Positions 1 through 9,005 are shown, numbered from the stretch's first letter. The stretch: 64,000 nt of DNA from Natronocalculus amylovorans (GCF_023638035.1 NZ_JAKRVX010000001.1:558001-622000), one strand, 5' to 3'. Translations and numbers: made by a program. The notes: generated by a model from the sequence alone, not told the origin.

Positions 1-158
1 ACGGAAAGTTCCAAGCCCGTGGTGGGTTCCAGGAATTCACGAAAGAGATCGAAGCAGTAAACGAAAACGTTGCAAAAGAGCACGTGCTTTCGCAGATCGG
101 AAGTGAGCACGGTCTCAAACGAACCCAGATCGAAATAACGGGTGTGTCCGCAGCATGA
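1..158 (+). CDS. rplX: 50S ribosomal protein L18a (LX), 3' part
   Basis: This is the last 51 codons of a reading frame that enters from the left edge and stops at TGA 156-158. The peptide has the L18Ae/LX pattern GRFQARxGxQ-like (seen here as GKFQARGGFQEF) and ends HGLKRTQIEITGVSAA, which fits the roughly 58-residue haloarchaeal protein, so only a few N-terminal residues are missing. It is a small protein of the large ribosomal subunit. Its stop codon overlaps the start of the prefoldin gene. The order rplX-pfdA-ftsY is a conserved archaeal arrangement and supports the call. Confidence 0.9.
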   Translation, partial: GKFQARGGFQEFTKEIEAVNENVAKEHVLSQIGSEHGLKRTQIEITGVSAA

Positions 159-619
159 TGGGTGGCGGTGGTCAACAGCAGCTTCAACAGTTGTCCCAAG
201 AGCTGCAAGCGATCGACGCCGAAATCGAAGAATTGCAAACAGATATTGAGGGCCTCCGTACCGAGCAGTCGGAGATCGACGAGGCAGTCGAAGCGATCAA
301 CACCCTCGAAAGCGGCTCAACCGTGCAGGTGCCGCTTGGCGGTGGCGCATACGTCCGCGCAGAAGTCGATGACATTGACGAGATTGTCGTGAGCCTCGGT
401 GGCGGCTACGCTGCAGAGCAGGCCCAAGGTGGTGCGATCGAAACGCTCCATCGGAAACAGGATGCGCTGGACGATCGGATCGCAGATGTTGAATCCGAGA
501 TTGACGAGCTCGAGCAGGAGAGCGCACAGATCGAACAGCAGGCCCAACAGATGCAACAGCAGATGCAGCAACAGCAGATGCAGCAGATGCAACAGCTACA
601 GGAAGACCAGGACGAGTAA
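155..619 (+). CDS. pfdA: Prefoldin subunit alpha
   Basis: This 154-residue protein has the prefoldin alpha layout: an N-terminal coiled coil (residues about 5-50), a central beta-hairpin section around VQVPLGGGAYVRAEV, and a C-terminal coiled coil. Prefoldin is a cytosolic hexameric chaperone that captures unfolded proteins and hands them to the thermosome. The C-terminus is unusually rich in Met and Gln. Two ATG codons are adjacent at 155 and 158; the first overlaps the rplX stop codon, which indicates translational coupling. ftsY begins 3 bases after the stop. Confidence 0.92.
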   Translation: MMGGGGQQQLQQLSQELQAIDAEIEELQTDIEGLRTEQSEIDEAVEAINTLESGSTVQVPLGGGAYVRAEVDDIDEIVVSLGGGYAAEQAQGGAIETLHRKQDALDDRIADVESEIDELEQESAQIEQQAQQMQQQMQQQQMQQMQQLQEDQDE

Positions 620-622
620 ACC

Positions 623-1810
623 GTGTTTGACGGACTGAAAGACAAGCTGAACAAGTTCCGGAAGAACGTTGAGGAGACGGCAGAAGAGAAATCTGAAGCC
701 GAAGTCGAAGCCGGATCTGAGACCGAATCTGAACCAAAAACAGAGCCAGCGCTGGAGCCAGAAGCGGATGAACCCGTAGACGCTACGGCAGAACCAGCCA
801 CTGAAACTGGAAAGACAGGATCTGGGTCAGAACCGGAGCCAGAGCCAGAGCTGGAACCAGAACCGGCGTCTGAGCCAACGCAGACGGATGCTGAATCCGG
901 CGACAGTGAAGATAGCTCAGGGCCGAGCGCGTTCAAGCGCGCGGCAGCGTTTGCAACTGGGAAGATCATCATCGAGGAAGAGGATCTCGAAGACCCGCTC
1001 TGGGAGCTTGAGATGGCACTCATTCAAAGCGACGTTGAGATGAGTGTTGCAGAGGAGATGCTTGAGACAATCCGTGAGAAGATGATCGGCGAGACGCGAA
1101 AGCAGGTCGACACAACTGGTGAACTCGTCGAAGAGGCGCTCAAGGATGCCTTGTTGGATGTTATCAGCGTCGGACAGTTCGATTTCGATCAGCGCATTGC
1201 AGATGCAGACAAACCGGTGACGATCGTGTTCACTGGTGTCAACGGCGTTGGAAAGACAACAAGTATCGCAAAACTCTCAGAATACCTTGGAAACCAAGGC
1301 TACTCAGTCGTGCTTGCAAACGGTGATACCTATCGTGCAGGTGCAAACGAGCAGATCAAATCCCATGCAGATAATCTCGGTCGAAAGCTGATCTCTCACG
1401 AACAGGGTGGCGATCCAGCAGCAGTGCTGTATGACGGGGTTAAATATGCTGAATCAAACGATATCGATATCGTCCTTGGTGATACAGCAGGACGGCTTCA
1501 TACGAGCGACGATCTGATGTCTCAGTTGGCAAAAATCGATCGGGTAGTCGATCCGGATATGACGCTGTTTGTCGATGAGGCGGTTGCGGGACAAGACGCA
1601 GTCCAGCGAGCCAAGAAGTTCAATGAGGCAGCCGCGATTGATGGCACAGTACTAACGAAAGCAGATGCAGATTCCTCCGGTGGTGCCGCAATTTCGATCG
1701 CATACGTCACTGGAAAACCAATCCTGTTCCTCGGTGTTGGACAAGACTACAATGATATTGAGCGGTTCGACCCAGAGCTCCTAGTCGAGCGCCTCCTTGG
1801 CGACGAGTAA
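623..1810 (+). CDS. ftsY: Signal recognition particle receptor FtsY
   Basis: This 395-residue SRP GTPase docks SRP-bound ribosomes at the membrane. Residues 1 to about 110 form a very acidic low-complexity region with repeated Glu-Pro and Thr-Glu pairs, typical of haloarchaeal FtsY and probably membrane-associated. The NG domain follows, with the P-loop GVNGVGKTTS near residues 204-213, DTAGRLHT near 286 and TKADADSSGG near 344. The start is GTG at 623, three bases after the pfdA stop, and no better start lies downstream before the conserved N domain. Its partner SRP54 is encoded 1.5 kb away at 3326. Confidence 0.96.
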   Translation: MFDGLKDKLNKFRKNVEETAEEKSEAEVEAGSETESEPKTEPALEPEADEPVDATAEPATETGKTGSGSEPEPEPELEPEPASEPTQTDAESGDSEDSSGPSAFKRAAAFATGKIIIEEEDLEDPLWELEMALIQSDVEMSVAEEMLETIREKMIGETRKQVDTTGELVEEALKDALLDVISVGQFDFDQRIADADKPVTIVFTGVNGVGKTTSIAKLSEYLGNQGYSVVLANGDTYRAGANEQIKSHADNLGRKLISHEQGGDPAAVLYDGVKYAESNDIDIVLGDTAGRLHTSDDLMSQLAKIDRVVDPDMTLFVDEAVAGQDAVQRAKKFNEAAAIDGTVLTKADADSSGGAAISIAYVTGKPILFLGVGQDYNDIERFDPELLVERLLGDE

Positions 1811-1854
1811 TCCCGCTGCGATACTTTTTCAGAGCGTATCACGTAGAGTTCGTA

Positions 1855-2619
1855 GTGACATCTATTCGTGGCCCTGGAGTGTTAGATCCAACCGATCCGC
1901 AGTCGCTTGCAGAGCGATCGAATCGGCTCCTTGCGGCAGTTCGAAAGCGCGAAGAGACCGACTGGCTCGTCGACGAGTTGGAAACATACGATCGCGAGAC
2001 AATTGATGGGCTCACCGATAATCAAGATGCAGCACGAACATTTTGGATCAACATCTACAATGCGTTTGTGCAGCTCGCGCTCCGTGCCGATCGAACGCGA
2101 TTACATAAAAAGCGGGCATTCTTTGGCGATCAATTCATCACGATCGGCGGTGTTGAGCTAAGTTTAGACGAGATCGAACATGGGATTATCCGGAGTGAGC
2201 AGTGGAGCCTTGGGCTCGGCTATCTCGGGTGGCCGTTCTACAGAGATGTTGTTTCGGAGTGGGCACTCGAAACCCGGGACTACAGAATCCACTTTGCGAT
2301 CAACTGTGGTGCCGTGAGCTGTCCGCCAATCATCGCGTACACGGCGTCTTCGATTGCGGACGAGCTAGACGTCGCAACACGATCGTATCTTGAACAGGAG
2401 GTGACGTATGATCCAAAGACAAATGTCGCTCGATTACCACGGCTGTGTCTCTGGTATCGTGGTGACTTCGGTGGCCGATCGGGACTTCAAACAATGCTTG
2501 AGCAGTACGATATCGTGCCACCGAACACAACGCCAACGCTCAGATACAACACGTATGATTGGTCAGTGTCACTCAACCAATTTAAAACAAATAATAAGGT
2601 AGATGAAACGGGTCGTTAG
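1855..2619 (+). CDS. DUF547 family protein
   Basis: This 254-residue protein carries the DUF547 signature: FWINIYNAFVQLALR near residues 62-76, and INCGAVSCPPI near 150-160 with the Cys residues typical of the family. The biochemical role is unknown. Some DUF547 proteins elsewhere are membrane-linked, but no signal peptide or membrane segment is visible here, so it is probably cytosolic. The GTG start at 1855 is 44 bases after ftsY. Its stop codon overlaps that of the convergent halocyanin gene by 4 bases. Confidence 0.8.
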   Translation: MTSIRGPGVLDPTDPQSLAERSNRLLAAVRKREETDWLVDELETYDRETIDGLTDNQDAARTFWINIYNAFVQLALRADRTRLHKKRAFFGDQFITIGGVELSLDEIEHGIIRSEQWSLGLGYLGWPFYRDVVSEWALETRDYRIHFAINCGAVSCPPIIAYTASSIADELDVATRSYLEQEVTYDPKTNVARLPRLCLWYRGDFGGRSGLQTMLEQYDIVPPNTTPTLRYNTYDWSVSLNQFKTNNKVDETGR

Positions 2620-3200
2620 ACGACGTTGACTGCACCTTTCATTCCAAGCGCTTCGTGCGGCGTGCAGAGATAGGTGTATGTGCCTTCGTCATCGAATGTG
2701 TGTTCAAAGGTGTGGCCCTCGTCACCAACAAGTTCGCTCTCGAAAGAATCGTCACTGGCAGCAACATTGTGATCGCCACCGTTGCCGGTCCATTCGAAGA
2801 CGACAGTGGTTCCAGCGTCAATCTCGATCGCTGCAGGGTCGTATAACAGCCCATCATCTCCAGCACCAACAACTACCTCGACAGTGTCCTCTCCAGTGAA
2901 ATCAAGTGTACCATCATAGTTGTCAACGTCGTCAAACCAGCCATCGTAGTCTGGTTCCTCGTCGACAAGTTCGACGTCCTCTTCACCGTCTCCATTTTCG
3001 CTCTCGTCGGCCTCGTCACTGTCACCATTGCCGTTACCGTTGTCGTCAGCATCATCGTCACTAGAGGCACCACGCGGAACGCTCTCTTCGCCGCTTCCAG
3101 CTTCACTTGCTGTGCAGCCCGCAAGCGAGAACGTGAGCAATCCTGCACCGGTTAGCTGTAGTACATCTCGTCGATCGAACCGGGATCGGTCAGTCATCAA
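2616..3200 (-). CDS. Halocyanin, type 1 copper lipoprotein
   Basis: The 194-residue product has a Tat signal with twin Arg at 10-11 and a lipobox LAGC with Cys29, so it should be exported folded and lipid-anchored outside the membrane. Residues about 35-105 are an acidic Asp/Glu/Gly linker. The C-terminal cupredoxin domain shows the copper ligands: His in GGDHNV, then Cys, His and Met in LCTPHEALGMKG. Halocyanins carry electrons between membrane redox complexes. The gene is divergent from srp54 and convergent with the DUF547 gene. Confidence 0.92.
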   Translation of the reverse strand: MMTDRSRFDRRDVLQLTGAGLLTFSLAGCTASEAGSGEESVPRGASSDDDADDNGNGNGDSDEADESENGDGEEDVELVDEEPDYDGWFDDVDNYDGTLDFTGEDTVEVVVGAGDDGLLYDPAAIEIDAGTTVVFEWTGNGGDHNVAASDDSFESELVGDEGHTFEHTFDDEGTYTYLCTPHEALGMKGAVNVV

Positions 3201-3325
3201 CTGTAGCTATGTCGTCCGCTAATAAATCAGCATATCGAATTCCTATTCGATGAGAGGCCAACGCCCCGGATACCTCGATGGCGGACGAACAAGGCTTTAC
3301 CAATTCGGCCGCGTAGAAAGACCAA

Positions 3326-4711
3326 ATGGTACTTGACGATCTTGGGAGTTCCCTCCGCGGAACTCTCGACGACCTCCGAGGGAAATCCCGTATCGACAAA
3401 GCGGATGTCGACGAGGTCGTTAAACAGATTCAACGATCGCTCTTGCAAGCTGATGTTGATGTAGGCTTGGTGATGGGACTCTCCGACAGCATCAAAGATC
3501 GTGCGCTGAATGAAGAACCGGTCGCAGGCACGACCGCACGGGACCAAGTTCTGAAGATTGTCTACGAGGAGATGGTTGGCCTCGTTGGTGACTCAACGGA
3601 GATTCCGCTGGAGTCACAGACGATCATGCTTGCAGGATTGCAAGGATCCGGAAAAACGACAACTGCCGCAAAGATCGCATGGTGGTTCTCAAAGAAGGGG
3701 CTACGCCCGGCAGTGATCCAGACCGACACCTTCCGTCCTGGCGCATACGATCAGGCAAAGCAGATGTGTGAGCGTGCGGAGGTTGATTTCTACGGCGACC
3801 CCGATGGGAATGATCCAGTGGAGATCGCACGGGAGGGACTCGAAGCGACAGCCGATGCAGAGGTTCACATTGTGGACACTGCTGGACGACACGCCTTAGA
3901 ATCCGATCTCATCGACGAAATTGAGGAGATCGACACTGTCGTTGACCCTGATCTAAGTCTGCTTGTACTGGATGCAGCGATCGGGCAGGGTGCAAAGCAA
4001 CAGGCCCAAGAGTTCGAAGAGTCGATTGGAGTCGGTGGTGTCATCATCACCAAACTGGACGGAACCGCAAAAGGTGGTGGGGCGCTTACCGCAGTGAACG
4101 AGACGGAGTCGTCGATCGCATTCCTCGGAACTGGTGAAACCGTACAGGATATCGAGCGATTCGAGCCAAACGGCTTCATCTCACGGCTGCTTGGAATGGG
4201 CGATCTCAAACAGCTCTCTGAGCGTGTAGAGCGAGCCATGGCGGAAACGCAGGCCGAGGATGAAGACTGGGATCCGGAAGATATCATGAAAGGGAGCTTC
4301 ACGCTCAAAGACATGAAAAAACAGATGGAGGCCATGAACCGAATGGGACCGCTCGATCAGGTCCTCGATATGATCCCTGGATTTGGTGGTGGGATTATGG
4401 ATCAGCTGCCGGATGACGCCATGGACACCACCCAAGACCGAATGCGCCAGTTCGAGGTCATCATGGACTCGATGACTGACGAAGAGATGGAGAACCCACA
4501 ATCAGTCACGTCAGCGCAGATTGAGCGGATTGCACGTGGCTCCGGCACTGAGGAAGAAACCGTTCGTGAGCTCTTGAGCCAGCATAAGATGATGGACCAG
4601 ACGCTCAATCAATTTAAAGGAATGGGCGATGGAGACATGCAGCGGATGATGAAGAAGATGCAAAAAGGCGGTGGCGGCGGTGGTCTTGGCGGAATGGGGC
4701 CGTTCGGATAA
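3326..4711 (+). CDS. srp54: Signal recognition particle 54 kDa protein
   Basis: This 461-residue GTPase binds signal peptides and 7S RNA and targets nascent membrane proteins through FtsY. The order is N domain (1 to about 85), G domain with P-loop GLQGSGKTT near 104-112, DTAGRH near 184 and [10 protein letters not shown] near 242, and a Met-rich M domain from about 300 to the end. The M domain contains MIPGFGGG, and the tail is Gly- and Met-rich. The length is normal. The 7S RNA gene is not in this window. The 3' end nearly abuts convergent surE. Confidence 0.97.
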   Translation: MVLDDLGSSLRGTLDDLRGKSRIDKADVDEVVKQIQRSLLQADVDVGLVMGLSDSIKDRALNEEPVAGTTARDQVLKIVYEEMVGLVGDSTEIPLESQTIMLAGLQGSGKTTTAAKIAWWFSKKGLRPAVIQTDTFRPGAYDQAKQMCERAEVDFYGDPDGNDPVEIAREGLEATADAEVHIVDTAGRHALESDLIDEIEEIDTVVDPDLSLLVLDAAIGQGAKQQAQEFEESIGVGGVIITKLDGTAKGGGALTAVNETESSIAFLGTGETVQDIERFEPNGFISRLLGMGDLKQLSERVERAMAETQAEDEDWDPEDIMKGSFTLKDMKKQMEAMNRMGPLDQVLDMIPGFGGGIMDQLPDDAMDTTQDRMRQFEVIMDSMTDEEMENPQSVTSAQIERIARGSGTEEETVRELLSQHKMMDQTLNQFKGMGDGDMQRMMKKMQKGGGGGGLGGMGPFG

Positions 4712-4715
4712 GCCG

Positions 4716-5537
4716 CTAAATTGCGTTATTATATGCGGTGACAACGTCAGCGATCGTCTTCCCATCGGCAGGAATTTGTGGGAGTCTCAGTGGTGTCACG
4801 CTTGAGACGCCGTCAACAACTGCTGCCCGATCGCTCCATTCCGGGTAGACATTTTTGTAGGTATCCAATTCAGGAAGCCCATCGGGGCCGACCGGTTTTG
4901 CAGCCCAATACGTATTCGTAAAATCACCAACGCCATCACCATTAGCCTCAATCGCGGTATCATAGTCTGCAAGCGGCTGTGTCGATCGGAGCGTCGTTTC
5001 AGTATCTACACGGGTATTGAGATTCAGCACGTCAACCGTTGAAAAGAGGTCGTGCTCGATCGCTTCTGTGACAATCCGCCTAGTCGCAACTGCGGGTGCA
5101 CTGTAATCGTTAGTGTTTGGGAAGAAACGCTCGTAATCGTACGCTGAGACTGCGATCGACGGCACGCCAAGAAATGCAGCTTCGACAGCCGCACCAACAG
5201 TTCCCGAGTGGCCCATGATATACGAGCCAACGTTTGGACCAACGTTGCAGCCAGAGACAACAACGTCGAGTGCATCCGGATTACAGAGTTCTCGGAGGCC
5301 AACGGCGGTGCAGTCTGCAGGCGTTCCGCCGATCGCATACCCGAGTTCATGTTCCTCAATGGTTACCGTTGGTTCGCCGTGTCCAATGCCAGTTCTTGAT
5401 CGACCGACACCGCTCTGATTGGTTGCCGGTGCGACGGCAGTGACATCAGCAATCGTACTCAGTTCATCATACAATGAGGTAAGTCCGGGGCTGTCGATCC
5501 CGTCATCGTTCGTCAAGAGAATACGAAGGTCGCTCAT
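4716..5537 (-). CDS. surE: 5'/3'-nucleotidase SurE
   Basis: The 273-residue protein has the SurE metal-site motifs: LLTNDDGIDSPG with the Asp pair at 11-12, APATNQSGVGRS near 36-47, and SGCNVGPNVGSYIMGHSGTV near 94-113. SurE dephosphorylates nucleoside monophosphates using a divalent metal in the cytosol. The ATG at 5537 immediately precedes the conserved N-terminus. The gene is convergent with srp54, with 4 bases between stops. No operon partner is evident. Confidence 0.95.
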   Translation of the reverse strand: MSDLRILLTNDDGIDSPGLTSLYDELSTIADVTAVAPATNQSGVGRSRTGIGHGEPTVTIEEHELGYAIGGTPADCTAVGLRELCNPDALDVVVSGCNVGPNVGSYIMGHSGTVGAAVEAAFLGVPSIAVSAYDYERFFPNTNDYSAPAVATRRIVTEAIEHDLFSTVDVLNLNTRVDTETTLRSTQPLADYDTAIEANGDGVGDFTNTYWAAKPVGPDGLPELDTYKNVYPEWSDRAAVVDGVSSVTPLRLPQIPADGKTIADVVTAYNNAI

Positions 5538-5593
5538 ACAGCACTGTTTGTGGGGAGTGTAAAAAGCCGATCGAGAGTATTGTTGACACAGTC

Positions 5594-5974
5594 TCAGTGG
5601 AGAGATACGTCGATCGATCGGGTTCGCGGACCGTCACACTCAACGAACAGGACGGATTGCCAGCGACCAAAATCGAGTGAGCCGTTTGTCACAGGGACAG
5701 TGGCGCTCTGAGAAAGCAACATAGTTCGAATATGTGCGTCCGCGTTACCATCCAATTCGTCATGTTCCCAGCCGTCAGCTGGAATAAGCTGTTCAATCGC
5801 ACGCGTGAGATCCCGGAGCAGCCGATGCTCTGACTCGTTGATGATGAGTGCAGCAGTCGTGTGTCGAACAAAGATCGTACAGAGACCCGTATGCTGCTCG
5901 GGGAGCGTATTTTCGACATGATCGGTGACATCAATGACTTCGGTTCGATCGGTTGTTTGGACAGTGAACTGCAT
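5594..5974 (-). CDS. YjbQ (UPF0047) family protein
   Basis: This 126-residue protein has the YjbQ pattern: CTIFVRHTTAALIINE, then GWEHDELDGNADAHIRTMLL, then GRWQSVLFVECDGPRTR. The family is a small beta-barrel fold, sometimes annotated as secondary thiamine-phosphate synthase from complementation data; its true substrate is uncertain. The frame is open 23 codons further upstream, but the family N-terminus matches MQFTVQTTDR, so I place the start at 5974. It is divergent from the membrane protein at 6064. Confidence 0.85.
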   Translation of the reverse strand: MQFTVQTTDRTEVIDVTDHVENTLPEQHTGLCTIFVRHTTAALIINESEHRLLRDLTRAIEQLIPADGWEHDELDGNADAHIRTMLLSQSATVPVTNGSLDFGRWQSVLFVECDGPRTRSIDVSLH

Positions 5975-6063
5975 ACAGAGTGTATGGAGACAACCGTCAT
6001 AGAAATATGGCCAATAACTGAAGAGATCGATGCGCATATGCAATCAGAATTGTAACAGTATGT

Positions 6064-7041
6064 GTGCAGACAGCTGTCTTGCTTTCGGAGTTTGCAGGAA
6101 CCCTCGGTGAGGTATTACTCCGAGTCGTACAGATCTCGATCGTTATTTCGATCGCAGTGTATATTGCAAACACCGCAGTCGCATTCGGGCTTGTTGAAAA
6201 GATTGCAGGGCTCTCTCGATTCCTGACCGGGCCAGCAAACCTTCCGGATGAGGTTGGAACTGCAATCTTGACAACGACTGCATCGACGACCGCGGGCTAT
6301 GCGATGTTAGCCGACCTACGCGAATCGGGGTATTTGGATGACACAGCGACGCTTGTTGCAGTGACGATGAACACGTTCTTTGGATTTGCACAACACGTAT
6401 TCACGTTCTATATTCCCGTACTGATCCCAATTCTTGGTTGGTACGTCGGGGGATTCTATGTTGCAATGCGTGCAGCGATCGCACTTGCAATCACGATTGT
6501 CGGAGTCCTCGCGGGGATGGTACTGCTCTCTTCGCAGAACATCAACCCGGATGTCCAACTCGATCCGGACGCGCTTGATTCGGAAGACCAAACAACAAAA
6601 GAACGGTTAGTAGCTGCATGGGAACGAACATACCCGACACTGCGACGATTGGTTCCCCGGCTTGTGGTGGTCTATACCGCAGTGACGCTGCTCATCACCT
6701 ACATTGATGTGCAGTCGGTGACGGCAGTGGCAGACCCGATCGCCAGTCTTGTTGGGCTCCCAGTAGAGGCAGTCGCCGTCATTGCGGTATATACGTTCGA
6801 TACGACCGCTGGTGCCGCAACGATCGCACCGATGTTAGATGAGATTTTCACACCAGTACAAGCCGTTGCGACGTTGCTACTCGGTGGGATTGTTTCATTT
6901 GCAGTATCGACATTTAAGCGGTCTATTCCGTTTCAGTATGGAATTTGGGGCCCGGAGTTCGGAACAAAAGTGATCATCCTGAATACTGTGTTGAAAATCA
7001 TCTTTATTGGACTGTCTGTGATACTGTTGCTCTCGCTGTAG
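6064..7041 (+). CDS. Nucleoside recognition (Gate) domain membrane protein
   Basis: This 325-residue polytopic membrane protein has about eight hydrophobic segments. Sequence such as LTTTASTTAGYAML and FNTFFGFAQHVFTFYIP-like stretches (here MNTFFGFAQHVFTFYIPVL) resembles the nucleoside-recognition/Gate domain seen in NupC- and SpmA-like proteins. The transported substrate cannot be told from the sequence. The likely start is GTG 6064 because the first helix begins right after it. It is flanked by convergent and divergent genes and appears monocistronic. Confidence 0.75.
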   Translation: MQTAVLLSEFAGTLGEVLLRVVQISIVISIAVYIANTAVAFGLVEKIAGLSRFLTGPANLPDEVGTAILTTTASTTAGYAMLADLRESGYLDDTATLVAVTMNTFFGFAQHVFTFYIPVLIPILGWYVGGFYVAMRAAIALAITIVGVLAGMVLLSSQNINPDVQLDPDALDSEDQTTKERLVAAWERTYPTLRRLVPRLVVVYTAVTLLITYIDVQSVTAVADPIASLVGLPVEAVAVIAVYTFDTTAGAATIAPMLDEIFTPVQAVATLLLGGIVSFAVSTFKRSIPFQYGIWGPEFGTKVIILNTVLKIIFIGLSVILLLSL

Positions 7042-7055
7042 GTGGAAGGTTGGCG

Positions 7056-7472
7056 TTACCGGCTGTTTGGATCGATCGGACGTCCATCCTCTGTTGGTGG
7101 CGCAATATGGTCAATAAATGATTCAACGTCCGGTTCACGAACAGTAACAGTAACTGTGATATCTCCAAGTTCATCCGGGTTTCCGACCGCAAAGTTGACG
7201 ACACCTTTGTAGGCGGCTTGTTTTTTGAGTGAGAATGTGAACCCCGCTTCGTCTGCGTGTTTGAAGAACTCTCGCCGAGCAGTATCAAGGATCTCTTGTT
7301 CAAAAAGAACATCGGAGAACGCATCGAGACTATGTGTTTCTGCAACGAGTTTGCCAGGGCGGGACTCAACGGTTGCCTTCGGGAATACATGTTGAATCGC
7401 ATCCGCGACTCGATCGGTTACCTCTGTATCGTTGACCGGGGTTTCAATCCGGACATCAATGCTGTATATCAT
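7056..7472 (-). CDS. UPF0201 (COG1325) RNA-binding-like protein
   Basis: This 138-residue protein matches the archaeal UPF0201 family, also annotated as an RNA-binding protein, with the family-like sections IDVRIETPVNDTE and the central LFEQEILDTARREF helix. The exact role is unknown. Its ATG overlaps the stop codon of the upstream P-loop kinase by 4 bases (ATGA), so the two are translationally coupled. That pairing is common in haloarchaea and supports a shared role. Confidence 0.8.
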   Translation of the reverse strand: MIYSIDVRIETPVNDTEVTDRVADAIQHVFPKATVESRPGKLVAETHSLDAFSDVLFEQEILDTARREFFKHADEAGFTFSLKKQAAYKGVVNFAVGNPDELGDITVTVTVREPDVESFIDHIAPPTEDGRPIDPNSR

Positions 7473-8044
7473 TGTGTCTCCGTTTGTTGTTCGAACACAT
7501 CTGCATCGCCATCAAAAATGGCGTTGATCTGGTCATGGAACGCTTCGAGCGTATTCGTATTCTTGATTGTCAGATCGGCATAGTCGATAACGTCGCCCAT
7601 CCCCAGTTCGAGTTCCCGCTCGTCGCGTGTTCTGAGCTTTTCGAGGTCGCCATCGGATTCATCGCGGCCACGATCACCAAGCCGTTCTGCACGAACATCG
7701 AATGGTGCTTCAATGCTCACGAGAAGAAACCCATCGCCGTACTCGGATTCAAAAGCATCAACCTCAACCATCGATCGCAGCCCATCAACGAGAACGGTAT
7801 CCGCATCCGAGAGTGCCTTGTTAATCATCGGGATTGATCGTTCAGCAATCGCGGCTGGGCCGTTTTCCTCACGAAGTGTCCGTGCCATCTGTCCGTGATG
7901 CTCCGCAGGGTCCAGCCCACGGTCTCGGCACGCCTGTCGAATAACGTCGCCCATTGTGATGACCGGAATCCCCCGATCTTCAGCGACCACCGCAGCCTCA
8001 CCTTTCCCGCTTCCGGGAAGCCCAACGGTTCCAAGTACTCGCAT
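7469..8044 (-). CDS. UPF0200 P-loop nucleotide kinase-like protein
   Basis: The 191-residue protein starts MRVLGTVGLPGSGKGEA, a Walker A motif at residues 8-15, followed by DRG/DRGRDESDGD stretches typical of the UPF0200 group, which is related to dephospho-CoA and adenylate kinases. It probably phosphorylates a nucleotide or cofactor, but the substrate is not known. The frame stays open for 109 codons upstream; that extension is antisense to the YccF gene and lacks homology, so I start at 8044. It is coupled by ATGA to the UPF0201 gene. Confidence 0.8.
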   Translation of the reverse strand: MRVLGTVGLPGSGKGEAAVVAEDRGIPVITMGDVIRQACRDRGLDPAEHHGQMARTLREENGPAAIAERSIPMINKALSDADTVLVDGLRSMVEVDAFESEYGDGFLLVSIEAPFDVRAERLGDRGRDESDGDLEKLRTRDERELELGMGDVIDYADLTIKNTNTLEAFHDQINAIFDGDADVFEQQTETQ

Positions 8045-8153
8045 ACCGAGCGGTACTTCGAGGACGAACTTAGATGTGCTGTTGTCTGTGTACGGTATGC
8101 ACCCGATCGAGACAGTCGGCGTGGTTTTGTCGCTTGAGACTGTGGAGTACAGC

Positions 8154-8531
8154 ATGGGACAACGATCGATTTTCATTCGAGCACTGTGGTTTATTTTTGT
8201 TGGCTGGTGGGTCACACCGGTCGTCATCAATGTTGCCTGGGTTCTGAACGTCACGGTGATTTTGCTGCCGATCGGGATCAAACTGATCAATCTTGTACCA
8301 ACCGTGTTGACGCTTGCTGAGCCACGATCGCTCTCGGATGCGACTGCTGGGCGTGGACAGCGATCGCTCATAGTTCGTGCCCTCTATTTCGTATTCATCG
8401 GGTGGTGGCTCAGTTTGCTCTGGGCGAACGTGGCCGCGCTGTTGGCACTGACGATTATTGGGCTGCCGATCGCGATCTGGATGCTCAATCGGCTGCCATT
8501 CGTGACCTCGTTATATCGGTTTCACGGGTAA
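8154..8531 (+). CDS. YccF (DUF307) family membrane protein
   Basis: This 125-residue protein contains two copies of a roughly 55-residue unit, each with a basic start (QRSIFIRALWF and QRSLIVRALYF), a GWW motif, and a helix ending in PIGI or PIAI. That duplication is the YccF pattern of inner-membrane proteins with four helices. The function is unknown. The ATG at 8154 begins MGQRSIFIRA, just before the first unit; the longer open frame upstream is antisense to the kinase gene. Confidence 0.85.
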   Translation: MGQRSIFIRALWFIFVGWWVTPVVINVAWVLNVTVILLPIGIKLINLVPTVLTLAEPRSLSDATAGRGQRSLIVRALYFVFIGWWLSLLWANVAALLALTIIGLPIAIWMLNRLPFVTSLYRFHG

Positions 8532-8573
8532 CGAAATCCCGTAGTACTGTTGGGCGCAACCAAACCCGAATCG

Positions 8574-8581
8574 CTTTTAGG
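8574..8581 (+). promoter_or_regulatory. Promoter of tRNA-Arg
   Basis: The element CTTTTAGG sits about 28 bases before the tRNA 5' end and is preceded by CCGAATCG, a BRE-like stretch. A closely similar pair (CGAAACC then CTTTAGAT) lies before tRNA-Pro, which supports both as tRNA promoters. Confidence 0.6.
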
Positions 8582-8587
8582 TACTGC

Positions 8588-8603
8588 GTTCGATCGATCG
8601 AAC
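8588..8603. repeat. 16-bp perfect palindrome before tRNA-Arg
   Basis: GTTCGATCGATCGAAC is a perfect palindrome ending two bases before the mature tRNA 5' end, where transcription should start. It contains two overlapping CGATCG sites. It may be an instance of the genome-wide CGATCG enrichment rather than an operator. Confidence 0.6.
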
Positions 8604-8605
8604 GA

Positions 8606-8713
8606 GGGCACGTAGCTCAGTCTGGACAGAGCGTCGGACTTCTAATCATGACAGCCCCATTGCTGTGATGAGAAGTAATCCGACGGCCGTGGGTTCGAAT
8701 CCCATCGTGCTCG
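8606..8713 (+). tRNA. tRNA-Arg(UCU) with a 33-nt intron
   Basis: The acceptor strands GGGCACG (8606-8612) and CGTGCTC (8706-8712) pair with one G-U, and G73 is at 8713. The D arm, the anticodon stem TCGGA/TCCGA (8634-8638 and 8679-8683) and the T arm GTGGG-TTCGAAT-CCCAT are complete. The anticodon TCT is at 8641-8643. An intron interrupts the loop at the canonical 37/38 site, 8645-8677, or equivalently 8646-8678 since both give the same mature tRNA. CTTCT/AGAAG and CATGACAGC/GCTGTGATG (one mismatch) form a bulge-helix-bulge around the junctions. CCA is not encoded. Confidence 0.93.
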
Positions 8714-8887
8714 TACTTGATTCTTGTGAACGGAACACATGATGATCTTAATCTGAGAGCAGTGTGCTTCGATCGTGGTTTCAAATCGGTTCAGAGAACG
8801 ATACGATAAAAACGAGGTACAAGTACGGTAATCGTAACCACAAGATGATTGAGTGAGTCGCTGTCACAGGACCGGTAGAACGAAACC

Positions 8888-8895
8888 CTTTAGAT
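8888..8895 (+). promoter_or_regulatory. Promoter of tRNA-Pro
   Basis: CTTTAGAT preceded by CGAAACC resembles the element upstream of tRNA-Arg. It lies about 40 bases before the tRNA 5' end, implying a short 5' leader. The remainder of 8714-8932 shows no gene. Confidence 0.5.
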
Positions 8896-8932
8896 GCACA
8901 GCGGATTACTCGTGAATGCAGTAAGACGTAAT

Positions 8933-9005
8933 GGGTTCGTGGGGTAGCTTGGTATCCTTCGACGTTTGGGACGTTGTGACCCCAGTTCAAATCTGGGCGA
9001 ACCCA
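8933..9005 (+). tRNA. tRNA-Pro(UGG)
   Basis: This 73-nt tRNA has acceptor strands GGGTTCG and CGAACCC with A73, anticodon stem CGACG/CGTTG with a G-U pair, loop TTTGGGA with anticodon TGG at 8967-8969 and G37, and a T arm CCCAG-TTCAAAT-CTGGG. It has no intron and no encoded CCA. A hairpin plus T-run follows 18 bases downstream. Confidence 0.95.

Noticed and set aside
406-1023. Minus-strand Ser-rich frame of 205 codons opposite ftsY
   Set aside because: It is a shadow of the Glu/Pro-rich ftsY N-terminal region, with no homology and no promoter.
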